A stretch of DNA of 6,434 bases. It comes from Actinomycetota bacterium (GTDB lineage Bacteria; Actinomycetota; Actinomycetes; Actinomycetales; Microbacteriaceae). The notes under the pieces were generated by a model. It ran no database searches and had not been told where the DNA came from. It saw only the letters and a program-made list of their open reading frames with translations. The position numbers and the translations under genes are program-made. Position 1 is the stretch's first letter; every line of letters begins with the position of its first letter. The DNA is taken from the NCBI GenBank assembly GCA_016870695.1, contig VGAV01000145.1, forward strand, positions 1 through 6,434, written 5' to 3'. Shown piece by piece: positions 1 to 5,673 of the stretch.

Positions 1-1513
1 GCTTGGCGCCGGCGTACGGGTCGAGCTGGCAGTAGCGGCCGTTGCAGTCGGTCGCGATGGCGAAGCCGAGGCCGGTCTCCTCGTCCACGCGGATCATGCC
101 CGCGTCGTCGGGGAAGCTCAGCGCGGTGTTGCCGAGGACGTAGTAGTCGTACTGGTTCGTGATCCAGGAGGTGTCGGCGAGGTTGGGGCTCGCGACGAGG
201 GTCGTGAACTGGTCGCGGAGGGCCGCGGCATCCGTGGTCCGCTCCAGGGTCGCGGCGGTGTCGTCGTTGAGGGCGTCGATCCACGTGGGATAGGCGACGG
301 GGCGCTCGTAGACGGGGCCGTCGACCGCGACGGTGGACGGGTCGACGTCGACGATGCGCTCGCCGTACCAGTCGATGACGAGACGGCCATCGCCGGTGAC
401 CTCGCCGAGGACGCTGGTCTCGACGTCCCACTTGCCGACCACCGCGAGGAACGCGTCGAGCTTCTCGGGCGCGACGATCGCCATCATGCGCTCCTGACTC
501 TCGCTCATGAGGATCTCCTCGGGCGTGAGCGAGGGGTCGCGCAGCAGGACCTTCGACAGCTCGACCTTCATGCCGCTGTTGCCGTTGGCGGCCAGCTCGC
601 TCGTGGCGCAGGAGATGCCCGCGGCCCCGAGGTCCTGGATGGCCTCGACGAGGTCGTCGCGGTAGAGCTCGAGGCAGCACTCGATGAGCACCTTCTCGGC
701 GAAGGGGTCGCCCACCTGGACGGCGGGACGCTTGGTGGGGCCGCCGTCGGCGAAGGTGTCGGATGCCAGGATGCTGGCGCCGCCGATGCCGTCGCCGCCC
801 GTACGGGCGCCGAACAGCACGACCTTGTTCCCCGCACCGCTCGCGTTGGCGAGCTTGAGGTCCTCGTGGCGGAGGACGCCGACCGCGAGCGCGTTGACGA
901 GCGGGTTGCCCTGGTAGACGGCGTCGAACACCGTCTCGCCGCCGATGTTCGGCAGGCCCAGGCAGTTGCCGTAGAAGGAGATGCCGCTGGTGACGCCGTG
1001 CACGACGCGCGGGGTGTCGGGGTGGTCGATCGCGCCGAAGCGCAACTGGTCCATGACCGCGACGGGGCGCGCGCCCATCGAGATGATGTCGCGGACGATG
1101 CCGCCGACGCCGGTCGCGGCGCCCTGGAACGGCTCGATGTAGCTGGGGTGGTTGTGCGACTCGACCTTGAAGGTGACCGCCCAGCCGTCGCCCACGTCGA
1201 CGACACCGGCGTTCTGGCCCATGCCCACCATGAGGCGGGTCCTCATCTCGTCGCTGACCTTCTGCCCGAACTGGCGCAGGTAGATCTTGCTCGACTTGTA
1301 GGAGCAGTGCTCGCTCCACATGACCGAGTACATCGCCAGCTCGCCGCTGGTGGGGCGGCGGCCCAGGATCTCGCGGATCTTGGCGTACTCGTCGTCCTTC
1401 AGACCGAGGGCGCCGTACGGCTGGTCCTTCTCCGGCGTGGCGATCGCGTTGTCGACCGTGTCGGCGAGGGCCGTGCGGTGGGCGGGTGCGGCGGATTCGG
1501 GTGAGTTGGTCAC
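1..1513 (-). CDS. purL: Phosphoribosylformylglycinamidine synthase, PurL subunit (partial, C-terminus outside window)
   Basis: PurL is the ATP-dependent synthetase subunit of FGAM synthase. It converts FGAR to FGAM in cytosolic de novo purine synthesis, using ammonia supplied by PurQ through the PurS/PurQ complex. About 504 N-terminal residues are visible. Family hallmarks are the [12 protein letters not shown] block at residues 65-76 with the conserved His69, the ESHNHPS signature at 118-124 followed by a GGIVRDI segment, an IGGETVFD segment, and SESQERM at about 337-343. The short N-terminus before the SEHCSYK block fits the small (about 750-residue) PurL of Gram-positive bacteria rather than the large fused enterobacterial form. 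The GTG start is chosen because TTGGAG lies nine bases upstream and no closer in-frame start fits the conserved N-terminal region. The gene reads away from the molybdoenzyme genes and is separated from them by 178 bases. I see no functional link to them. The reading frame is uninterrupted to the window edge. Confidence 0.97.
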   Translation of the reverse strand, partial: MTNSPESAAPAHRTALADTVDNAIATPEKDQPYGALGLKDDEYAKIREILGRRPTSGELAMYSVMWSEHCSYKSSKIYLRQFGQKVSDEMRTRLMVGMGQNAGVVDVGDGWAVTFKVESHNHPSYIEPFQGAATGVGGIVRDIISMGARPVAVMDQLRFGAIDHPDTPRVVHGVTSGISFYGNCLGLPNIGGETVFDAVYQGNPLVNALAVGVLRHEDLKLANASGAGNKVVLFGARTGGDGIGGASILASDTFADGGPTKRPAVQVGDPFAEKVLIECCLELYRDDLVEAIQDLGAAGISCATSELAANGNSGMKVELSKVLLRDPSLTPEEILMSESQERMMAIVAPEKLDAFLAVVGKWDVETSVLGEVTGDGRLVIDWYGERIVDVDPSTVAVDGPVYERPVAYPTWIDALNDDTAATLERTTDAAALRDQFTTLVASPNLADTSWITNQYDYYVLGNTALSFPDDAGMIRVDEETGLGFAIATDCNGRYCQLDPYAGAK

Positions 1514-1522
1514 GCGGCTGAG

Positions 1523-1528
1523 CTCCAA
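1523..1528 (-). promoter_or_regulatory. purL ribosome binding site
   Basis: On the minus strand this reads TTGGAG. The GGAG core is nine bases before the GTG start of purL. It decides the choice of a GTG start, since there is no ATG nearby in frame. Confidence 0.65.
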
Positions 1529-1552
1529 GAATCGCGGGGGCCGGACGGCATC

Positions 1553-1558
1553 AGTCTA
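1553..1558 (-). promoter_or_regulatory. Candidate purL -10 box
   Basis: The minus strand reads TAGACT, matching the actinobacterial TANNNT -10 pattern. It would place the transcript start near 1545-1546, giving a leader of about 33 bases that contains the purL ribosome binding site. No convincing TTGACA-like -35 box is seen 17-18 bases upstream, so this rests on one short element. Confidence 0.35.
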
Positions 1559-1604
1559 GTTGGGCGGTCGTCCGGCTCCGTGCCCCGGCGGGCTCGGCCG
1601 TCGC

Positions 1605-1679
1605 CGGAATCGGAGCGGGGTCTCGGAATCGGATGCCGTGGCCGAAACGGTCCGAATCCGCGGCGCCGCTCCGAATCCG
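1605..1679 (-). terminator. Nested inverted repeat, probable transcript end of the molybdopterin oxidoreductase gene
   Basis: Two nested stems are visible. The outer arms, 1605-1617 and 1667-1679, pair at 12 of 13 positions. The inner arms, 1624-1633 and 1651-1660, pair at 9 of 10. A short CCGT/ACGG stem at 1636-1639 and 1647-1650 closes the tip. The structure begins 12 bases after the stop codon of the oxidoreductase gene and ends 47 bases before the purL -10 candidate, which suits a terminator. It has no T-run, so it may instead be a transcript-stabilising hairpin or a remnant of a repeat. An alternative stem (CCGGCG 1585-1590 with CGCCGG 1602-1607) overlaps its outer arm. Confidence 0.45.
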
Positions 1680-1682
1680 CGG
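1651..1682. repeat. 13-bp tandem-spaced direct repeat, TCCGAATCCGCGG
   Basis: TCCGAATCCGCGG occurs at 1651-1663 and 1670-1682, offset by 19 bases. A near-complementary pair, CGGAATCGGA, occurs at 1605-1614 and 1624-1633 with the same 19-base offset. The gap therefore holds two copies of a unit facing two inverted copies, and these build the nested hairpin described separately. Confidence 0.7.
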
Positions 1683-1691
1683 CCGCGCGGA

Positions 1692-4013
1692 TCAGGCCGT
1701 CTTCGCGATGCGCACGCGGATGTCCTTCATCAGCGGCTGGTCGCTCTGGCGGCTGTAGTCGTCCGGCCCGAGGAGCACGTTCATCTCGGGGAAGTACCCG
1801 GCCGCGCTGCCGCGCGGGGTGTCGTACTCGAGCGCGCGGAACGCGGTGACGCTGCGCACCGACCCGTCGAGCGAGGTCGCGACGATGTCGACGAGGTCGC
1901 CCTCGGCGATCCCGCGCTCGCGCATGTCGCGGCGGTTCATGAAGACGAGCTCCCGGATGTTCCGGATGCCGCGGTAGCGGTCGTCCGCCGAGTAGATCGT
2001 GGTGTTCCACTGATCGTGGGAGCGCATCGTCTGGAGGACGAGGACATCGGCCTCCTCGGGGATGACGTTCGGCAGCTCCGCCCGGGAGAACTCCGCCTTG
2101 CCGGACGGGGTGCGGAAGTCGCGCTCGCGCGCCGGCTGCGGGATGCGGAAGCCGTAGCGCTGACGCACGAGCTCGTTGAAGCCCTCGAAGCCGGGGAGCA
2201 CCTCCGCCATCGTGTCGCGGATGCGGTCGTAGTCGGCGACGTACTCCTCCCACGGCGTCCGCGACGCGGGCATCGTCGCGCGGGCGATCCCGGCGATGAT
2301 CGCGGGCTCGCTGAGCAGGTGCGGCGACGCCGGCCGCCGGGACCCGAGCGAGAGCATGACGGAGCTCATCGCGTCCTCGGTCGAGATGGACTGCAGACCC
2401 GACTTCTGCTCGTCGCGCTCCGTGCGCCCGAGGCAGGGCAGGATGAGCGCGGCCTTGCCGTGGACGATGTGGCTGCGGTTCAGCTTCGTGCTGACGTGCA
2501 CCGTGAGGTCGGTGCGCGACATGCCCTCGGCGGTCAGCGCGGTGTCGGGAGCCGCGCGGACGAAGTTGCCGCCCATGCCGACGAACACCTTCAGGTCGCC
2601 GCGGTGCAGCGCCGCCACCGTGTGCACGGTGTCCAGACCCGGCTCGCGCGGCGAGACGATGCCGCAGACCTCGTCGAGCTTCGCGAGCCAGTCCTCGGTC
2701 GGCTTGTGGTTGATGCCGCACGTGCGGTTGCCCTGCACGTTGCTGTGGCCGCGCACCGGCGACGGACCGGTGCCCTTCCGGCCGACGTTCCCGCGCAGCA
2801 GCAGGAGGTTGACGATCTCGCGGACGGTGTCCACGCCGTGCCGGTGCTGGCTCACGCCGAGGCACCAGCTGATGACCGTGCGCTCGGCGGAGAGGTAGAC
2901 GTCGGCGGCGCCGCGGATCTCGGCCTCGGTCAGACCCGACTGCTCCACGAGCTCGTCCCACGACGTCTCCTCGACGAGGGCGCGGTACTCGTCGAGCCCG
3001 TCCGTGTAGCGGGCGAGGAAGTCCCGGTCCAGCGCGGTCGGATCGGTCTCGGACGCCTCGAACACGACCTTCGCCATGCCGCGAACGAGTGCGAGGTCGC
3101 CGCCGGGCCGCACCTGGAGGTCCATCGTGCTCGTCGGCGTCGCGTGGAAGGTCGCCATGTCGACGATCTCGTGGGGGACGATCGTGCTGCCGGACGCGGC
3201 CTCGCGCAGCGTGTTGACATGCACGACCTGGGCGCCGCGGTCGATCGCCTCGGCGATGGTCGTGAGCATGCGCGGGGCGTTCGAGGCGGCGTTGACGCCC
3301 AGCACGAACAGCGCGTCGCAGGTCTGCCAGTCCTCGAGGTCGGCGGTGCCCTTGCCCGTGGCCAGCGACGCGGTGAGGCCGCGACCGGAGCCCTCGTGGC
3401 ACATGTTCGAGCAGTCGGGCAGGTTGTTGGTGCCGAGCTCGCGAGCGAACAGCTGGTACAGGAAGGAGGCCTCGTTGCTGAGGCGTCCGGAGGTGTAGAA
3501 CGCCGCCTGGTCGGGGGAGTCCAGCGCCCGGATGTGGTGTGCGATGGTGCGGAACGCGTCGTTCCACGAGATGGGCACGTAGTGGTCGGTGTCGGCGTCG
3601 TAGGCCATCGGGCCCACCAGGCGGCCGGCGTCCTCGAGGTCGAAGTCGGTCCACTCGGCGAGCTCCGACACCGAGTGCGCGGCGAAGAACTCCTTGCCGA
3701 CGCGCTTGTGCGTCATCTCCCACGTGACGTGCTTGATGCCGTTCTCGCAGATGTCGAGGGCGACGCCGCGGTCGTCGGGCCACGCGCATCCGGGGCAGTC
3801 GAAGCCGCTCTTGCGCTGGTTCATGGTGAACATCGCGCGCGTCCCCGCCAGCGGCAGGCGCTGCTTGACCAGCACCTCTCCGACCGTGATGGCCGCGCCC
3901 CAGCCGGCGGCCGGGTGGTCGTAGGTCCCGCTGCTCGTCCACGCCCCGGACGACCGCGGTCCGAGACCGCCCTGTCGCGGAACGTCCTTCATCAGACCGA
4001 ACGCGTCACCCAT
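1692..4013 (-). CDS. FdhF/YdeP-type molybdopterin oxidoreductase alpha subunit, substrate unknown
   Basis: The product is a 773-residue Mo-bis(MGD) enzyme of the formate dehydrogenase-like clade that includes E. coli YdeP; the length is usual for that clade. In order: a GFDCPGCAWPD block with Cys73 and Cys76, then ICENG with Cys89; SNMCHEGSG with Cys205-His206, which aligns with the selenocysteine-His pair of E. coli FdhH, so Cys205 (codon TGC) is the predicted Mo ligand; a GVNAASNAPR nucleotide-binding segment; VRGHSNVQG with GHSNVQG at 422-428; and a C-terminal cofactor-binding domain with TPSGKAEF at 635-642 and QTMRSHDQWNTTIY at 661-674. Missing is the canonical CX2CX3C...C motif for an N-terminal 4Fe-4S cluster; only CX2C-X12-C is present. 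There is no signal peptide or membrane segment, so it is probably cytosolic. The ATG at 4013 is chosen for its strong upstream GGAGG; an in-frame ATG at 4052 lacks such a site. It follows fdhD by 58 bases in the same direction and is probably co-transcribed. Family assignment is firm; formate as substrate is not. Confidence 0.93.
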   Translation of the reverse strand: MGDAFGLMKDVPRQGGLGPRSSGAWTSSGTYDHPAAGWGAAITVGEVLVKQRLPLAGTRAMFTMNQRKSGFDCPGCAWPDDRGVALDICENGIKHVTWEMTHKRVGKEFFAAHSVSELAEWTDFDLEDAGRLVGPMAYDADTDHYVPISWNDAFRTIAHHIRALDSPDQAAFYTSGRLSNEASFLYQLFARELGTNNLPDCSNMCHEGSGRGLTASLATGKGTADLEDWQTCDALFVLGVNAASNAPRMLTTIAEAIDRGAQVVHVNTLREAASGSTIVPHEIVDMATFHATPTSTMDLQVRPGGDLALVRGMAKVVFEASETDPTALDRDFLARYTDGLDEYRALVEETSWDELVEQSGLTEAEIRGAADVYLSAERTVISWCLGVSQHRHGVDTVREIVNLLLLRGNVGRKGTGPSPVRGHSNVQGNRTCGINHKPTEDWLAKLDEVCGIVSPREPGLDTVHTVAALHRGDLKVFVGMGGNFVRAAPDTALTAEGMSRTDLTVHVSTKLNRSHIVHGKAALILPCLGRTERDEQKSGLQSISTEDAMSSVMLSLGSRRPASPHLLSEPAIIAGIARATMPASRTPWEEYVADYDRIRDTMAEVLPGFEGFNELVRQRYGFRIPQPARERDFRTPSGKAEFSRAELPNVIPEEADVLVLQTMRSHDQWNTTIYSADDRYRGIRNIRELVFMNRRDMRERGIAEGDLVDIVATSLDGSVRSVTAFRALEYDTPRGSAAGYFPEMNVLLGPDDYSRQSDQPLMKDIRVRIAKTA

Positions 4014-4019
4014 GCTCAC

Positions 4020-4024
4020 CCTCC
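4020..4024 (-). promoter_or_regulatory. Strong ribosome binding site of the molybdopterin oxidoreductase gene
   Basis: The minus strand reads GGAGG (within GGAGGGTGA), six bases before the ATG at 4013. This is the best Shine-Dalgarno match in the window and decides that start over the in-frame ATG at 4052. Confidence 0.8.
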
Positions 4025-4029
4025 GCTGG

Positions 4030-4056
4030 TCACGGCGCCGGGGTGGTGGCATCCAT
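4030..4056 (-). other. Possible 8-residue upstream reading frame before the oxidoreductase gene
   Basis: ATG at 4056 opens an eight-codon frame (MDATTPAP) that stops with TGA at 4030-4032, 16 bases before the oxidoreductase ATG and just before its ribosome binding site. Its first four codons lie in the 13-bp repeat shared with the fdhD leader. No ribosome binding site is evident for it. It could be a translated leader or chance; only the parallel with the fdhD leader makes it worth listing. Confidence 0.2.
4044..4056 (-). repeat. 13-bp leader repeat, copy 2 (upstream of the oxidoreductase gene)
   Basis: The minus strand reads ATGGATGCCACCA, identical to 4973-4985. This copy ends 30 bases before the oxidoreductase start codon. 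It contains the GGATGC hexamer that is common across the window, so part of the identity may be compositional. Confidence 0.5.
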
Positions 4057-4071
4057 CCCCCGCATCCCGGG

Positions 4072-4959
4072 TCAGCGTACGCCCGGGAGGTCCGCCTCGG
4101 CCCGGGTTGCGGAACCGATGCCGGTCGTGTCCACGCGGTCGGATCGGGTGTAGACGTTCATGCTGCCGTTGCGGACGAACGCGGCGAGGGTGAGGCCGGC
4201 ACGCTCGGCGAGCTCGATGGCGAGCGACGACGGCGCGGAGACGGCCGACAGGACCGGGATGCCGGCCATCACGGCCTTTTGCACGAGCTCGAAGCTGACG
4301 CGGCCCGAGACCTGCAGGACCGTCCCGCGGAGGGGGAGGCGGTCGTTGAGCACCGCCCAACCGACGACCTTGTCGACGGCGTTGTGACGTCCCACGTCCT
4401 CACGCACCACGAGCATCTCGCCCGTGGCGACGTCGAACAGCGCGGCCCCGTGCAGTCCGCCGGTCTTGTCGAAGACCTTCTGCCCCTCGCGCAGGCGGTC
4501 CGGGAAGGACGCGATGTCGAAGGCGGACACCTGGATGCCGTCACTCGCGACGTCATGGGACGAGACCTTCTCGACCGCGTCGATAGAGGCCGTGCCGCAC
4601 ACGCCGCACGAGCTGGTCGTGTAGAAGTTGCGGGCGATGTCGGGGGAGGGGAGGGCGACGCCCGGGGCGAGGGTGAGGTCCAGCACGTTGTACGTGTTGC
4701 CGTCGGCCCCGCCGGTGCCCGGTCCCCCGCAGTGGATGGCGCGGGAGAACTCCTCGCCGCGGCTGATGACGCCCTCCGAGACGAGGAAGCCCGCCGCGAG
4801 CTCGACGTCGTGGCCGGGGGTGCGCATCGTCACGGCCAGCGGCGAGCCGTGGACCCGGATCTCGAGCGGTTCCTCGACGGCGACGGCATCCGGTCGCTGC
4901 CGGTTCGCGCCGGAGAGCGTGATGCGGGTGACGCGGCGGGAGGCGGTCAGGCGTCCCAT
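4072..4959 (-). CDS. fdhD: Formate dehydrogenase accessory sulfurtransferase FdhD
   Basis: FdhD takes sulfur from a cysteine desulfurase and transfers it to the molybdenum bis-MGD cofactor of formate-dehydrogenase-type enzymes, a step needed for their activity. The 295-residue product is of normal length. It shows the EEPLEIRV segment at 29-36, the catalytic SSCGVCG loop with Cys118 and Cys121 (equivalent to the CXXC pair of E. coli FdhD), GGLHGAALF at 167-175, and the highly conserved DVGRHNAVDKV at 188-198. The sequence is full length with no broken motif. The ATG at 4959 is supported by the alignment of the conserved N-terminus; the upstream AGGA (4970-4973) is ten bases away and only moderate. 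Its position immediately upstream of the FdhF/YdeP-type enzyme, in the same direction, identifies that enzyme as the probable client. Two of its upstream ATGs (4985 and 4981) are out of frame. Confidence 0.97.
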   Translation of the reverse strand: MGRLTASRRVTRITLSGANRQRPDAVAVEEPLEIRVHGSPLAVTMRTPGHDVELAAGFLVSEGVISRGEEFSRAIHCGGPGTGGADGNTYNVLDLTLAPGVALPSPDIARNFYTTSSCGVCGTASIDAVEKVSSHDVASDGIQVSAFDIASFPDRLREGQKVFDKTGGLHGAALFDVATGEMLVVREDVGRHNAVDKVVGWAVLNDRLPLRGTVLQVSGRVSFELVQKAVMAGIPVLSAVSAPSSLAIELAERAGLTLAAFVRNGSMNVYTRSDRVDTTGIGSATRAEADLPGVR

Positions 4960-4985
4960 GAGCGTGCCGTCCTGGTGGCATCCAT
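4947..4985 (-). other. Possible 12-residue upstream reading frame overlapping the fdhD start
   Basis: ATG at 4985 opens a 12-codon frame (MDATRTARSWDA) ending with TGA at 4947-4949, so it overlaps the first 13 bases of fdhD in another frame. The A of its ATG lies eight bases after a TAAGGT -10 candidate, so it could be translated as a leaderless start and couple translation to fdhD by termination and re-initiation. This is inference from position only; codon evidence is too short to help. Confidence 0.25.
4973..4985 (-). repeat. 13-bp leader repeat, copy 1 (upstream of fdhD)
   Basis: The minus strand reads ATGGATGCCACCA, identical to 4044-4056, and ends 13 bases before the fdhD start codon. 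The flanking bases differ on both sides, so the identity is exactly 13 bp. Confidence 0.5.
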
Positions 4986-4992
4986 GGTCCCG

Positions 4993-4998
4993 ACCTTA
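4993..4998 (-). promoter_or_regulatory. Candidate fdhD promoter -10 box
   Basis: The minus strand reads TAAGGT (TANNNT pattern), which predicts transcription from about 4985, giving fdhD a leader of about 26 bases. No TTGACA-like box lies 17 bases upstream. If real, fdhD and the oxidoreductase gene can be transcribed independently of the DUF1990 gene. Confidence 0.4.
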
Positions 4999-5045
4999 GC
5001 CCCGCCGGGAGGGGGTCCGCCGGTTGTCGGTCCGGGTGGCGGGGC
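4999..5045 (-). terminator. Weak hairpin between the DUF1990 gene and fdhD
   Basis: GCCCCGCC at 4999-5006 is perfectly complementary to GGCGGGGC at 5038-5045, an 8-bp G+C stem with a 31-base loop, beginning six bases after the DUF1990 stop codon. The loop is long and there is no T-run. It could slow or end transcription of the DUF1990 gene, but in 70% G+C DNA such stems arise by chance. Confidence 0.25.
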
Positions 5046-5050
5046 CGGGG

Positions 5051-5539
5051 TCAGGGGAGGGTCTCGAGGTACCGCCGGGTCGCCCAGGCCTGGACGAGGC
5101 GGCCGACGGGGGCGCCGATCCGCGTGAACCAGCGGCCGGGCGCAGAGAAGGCGACGATGAGGAAGGTCACATCGCCGTTCTCGTGGAGGGTCAGTTCGAA
5201 GCGCTCCTCGCCCCGTTCGGGGTGACCGGGGAGCGTGCCGTACGCGAAGCCGGCGTGGTGGTCCGTGCGCTCGGCCCAGACGACCATGCACGGGGCGGTG
5301 AAGCGCAGAGGTCCGAGCCGCAGGCGCATGTCGACGCGGGTCCCGACGCGCAGCGGCGTCTGCGACAGCGTGATCTCCGCCCCCGCGCGACGCTGCACCG
5401 CTCCGTGGAACAGCGCGTCCGCCGCCTGCTCGAAGACGACGCGGCCGCGGCCGATCGTGCGGGCCCGGCGGACGTGGTGATACCCGGACGGCAGGTCGCC
5501 GGCGGTCGCGCCGACCTCGCTGTACGTCAGGTTGCTCAT
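5051..5539 (-). CDS. DUF1990 (UPF0548) family protein
   Basis: The product is a 162-residue soluble protein whose whole length resembles the DUF1990 family, whose biochemical function I do not know. Recognisable family segments are YSEVGATAG at 6-14, LPSGYHHVRR at 16-25, the IGRGRVVFEQAADALF stretch at 29-44, GTRVDMRLRLGPLRF at 66-80, the conserved FAYGTLPGHPERGEERF at 98-114, and a C-terminal GPVGRLVQ-like segment (here GAPVGRLVQ) before RRYLETLP. I see no signal peptide, membrane helix or Cys/His cluster. The ATG at 5539 is chosen because the family's N-terminus begins just after it and a -10 box lies seven bases upstream, which fits a leaderless mRNA; a GTG three codons earlier overlaps that box. 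The frame stays open upstream to 5797, but that part is Arg/Pro-rich and crosses the moeA promoter. It lies between moeA and fdhD, which hints at but does not prove a role near molybdoenzyme function. Confidence 0.88.
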   Translation of the reverse strand: MSNLTYSEVGATAGDLPSGYHHVRRARTIGRGRVVFEQAADALFHGAVQRRAGAEITLSQTPLRVGTRVDMRLRLGPLRFTAPCMVVWAERTDHHAGFAYGTLPGHPERGEERFELTLHENGDVTFLIVAFSAPGRWFTRIGAPVGRLVQAWATRRYLETLP

Positions 5540-5546
5540 GGCGCTC

Positions 5547-5552
5547 ACGGTA
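5547..5552 (-). promoter_or_regulatory. -10 box of the DUF1990 gene, leaderless arrangement
   Basis: The minus strand reads TACCGT (TANNNT), separated by seven bases from the ATG at 5539. That spacing puts the transcript start at the A of the ATG. No Shine-Dalgarno sequence precedes the start, which agrees with a leaderless mRNA, a common form in actinobacteria. Confidence 0.5.
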
Positions 5553-5570
5553 GCGCGGGGTCGGGGGTCG

Positions 5571-5625
5571 CGGGGAGGAGATGTCGGGAACGGAGGACTT
5601 CTCACCGCCCCGACGTCCTCCCCCG
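5571..5625. repeat. Imperfect inverted repeat between divergent promoters
   Basis: The arm 5571-5588 (CGGGGAGGAGATGTCGGG) and the arm 5609-5625 (CCCGACGTCCTCCCCCG) are near-complementary with two small offsets and a 20-base spacer. The perfect cores are GTCGGG with CCCGAC (5583-5588 and 5609-5614). It lies between the DUF1990 and moeA -10 boxes, where an operator for a shared regulator could sit. It may also be chance in G/C-rich sequence. Confidence 0.35.
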
Positions 5626-5661
5626 GCGGCATCCCCTCCCGTCCCGCTCCGCGCCCGCACC

Positions 5662-5667
5662 TACGCT
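5662..5667 (+). promoter_or_regulatory. -10 box of moeA, leaderless arrangement
   Basis: TACGCT (TANNNT) is followed by six bases and then the moeA ATG at 5674, so transcription would start at the start codon. The intervening GGGGGC is too close to the ATG to be a normal ribosome binding site. No clear -35 box is visible. Confidence 0.5.
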
Positions 5668-5673
5668 GGGGGC

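Noticed and set aside
3399..3401. Possible selenocysteine at the Mo-ligand position of the oxidoreductase.
   Set aside because: The codon is TGC (Cys), not TGA, and the frame needs no readthrough.
1510..3942. An 810-codon minus-strand frame.
   Set aside because: It is a different frame of the same strand as the oxidoreductase gene, extremely Arg/Pro-rich, and overlaps clear molybdopterin motifs in the true frame.
4014..4052. An upstream start (ATG at 4052) for the oxidoreductase, adding 13 residues.
   Set aside because: It has no ribosome binding site, and the strong GGAGG lies between it and the ATG at 4013.
1560..4193. An 877-codon open frame on the plus strand.
   Set aside because: It lies antisense to the oxidoreductase gene, is Arg/Ala/Val/His-rich with no recognisable domain, and results from G+C-rich third positions of the real gene.
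4012..5127. A 371-codon plus-strand frame across fdhD.
   Set aside because: It is antisense to fdhD, low in complexity, and has no family resemblance.
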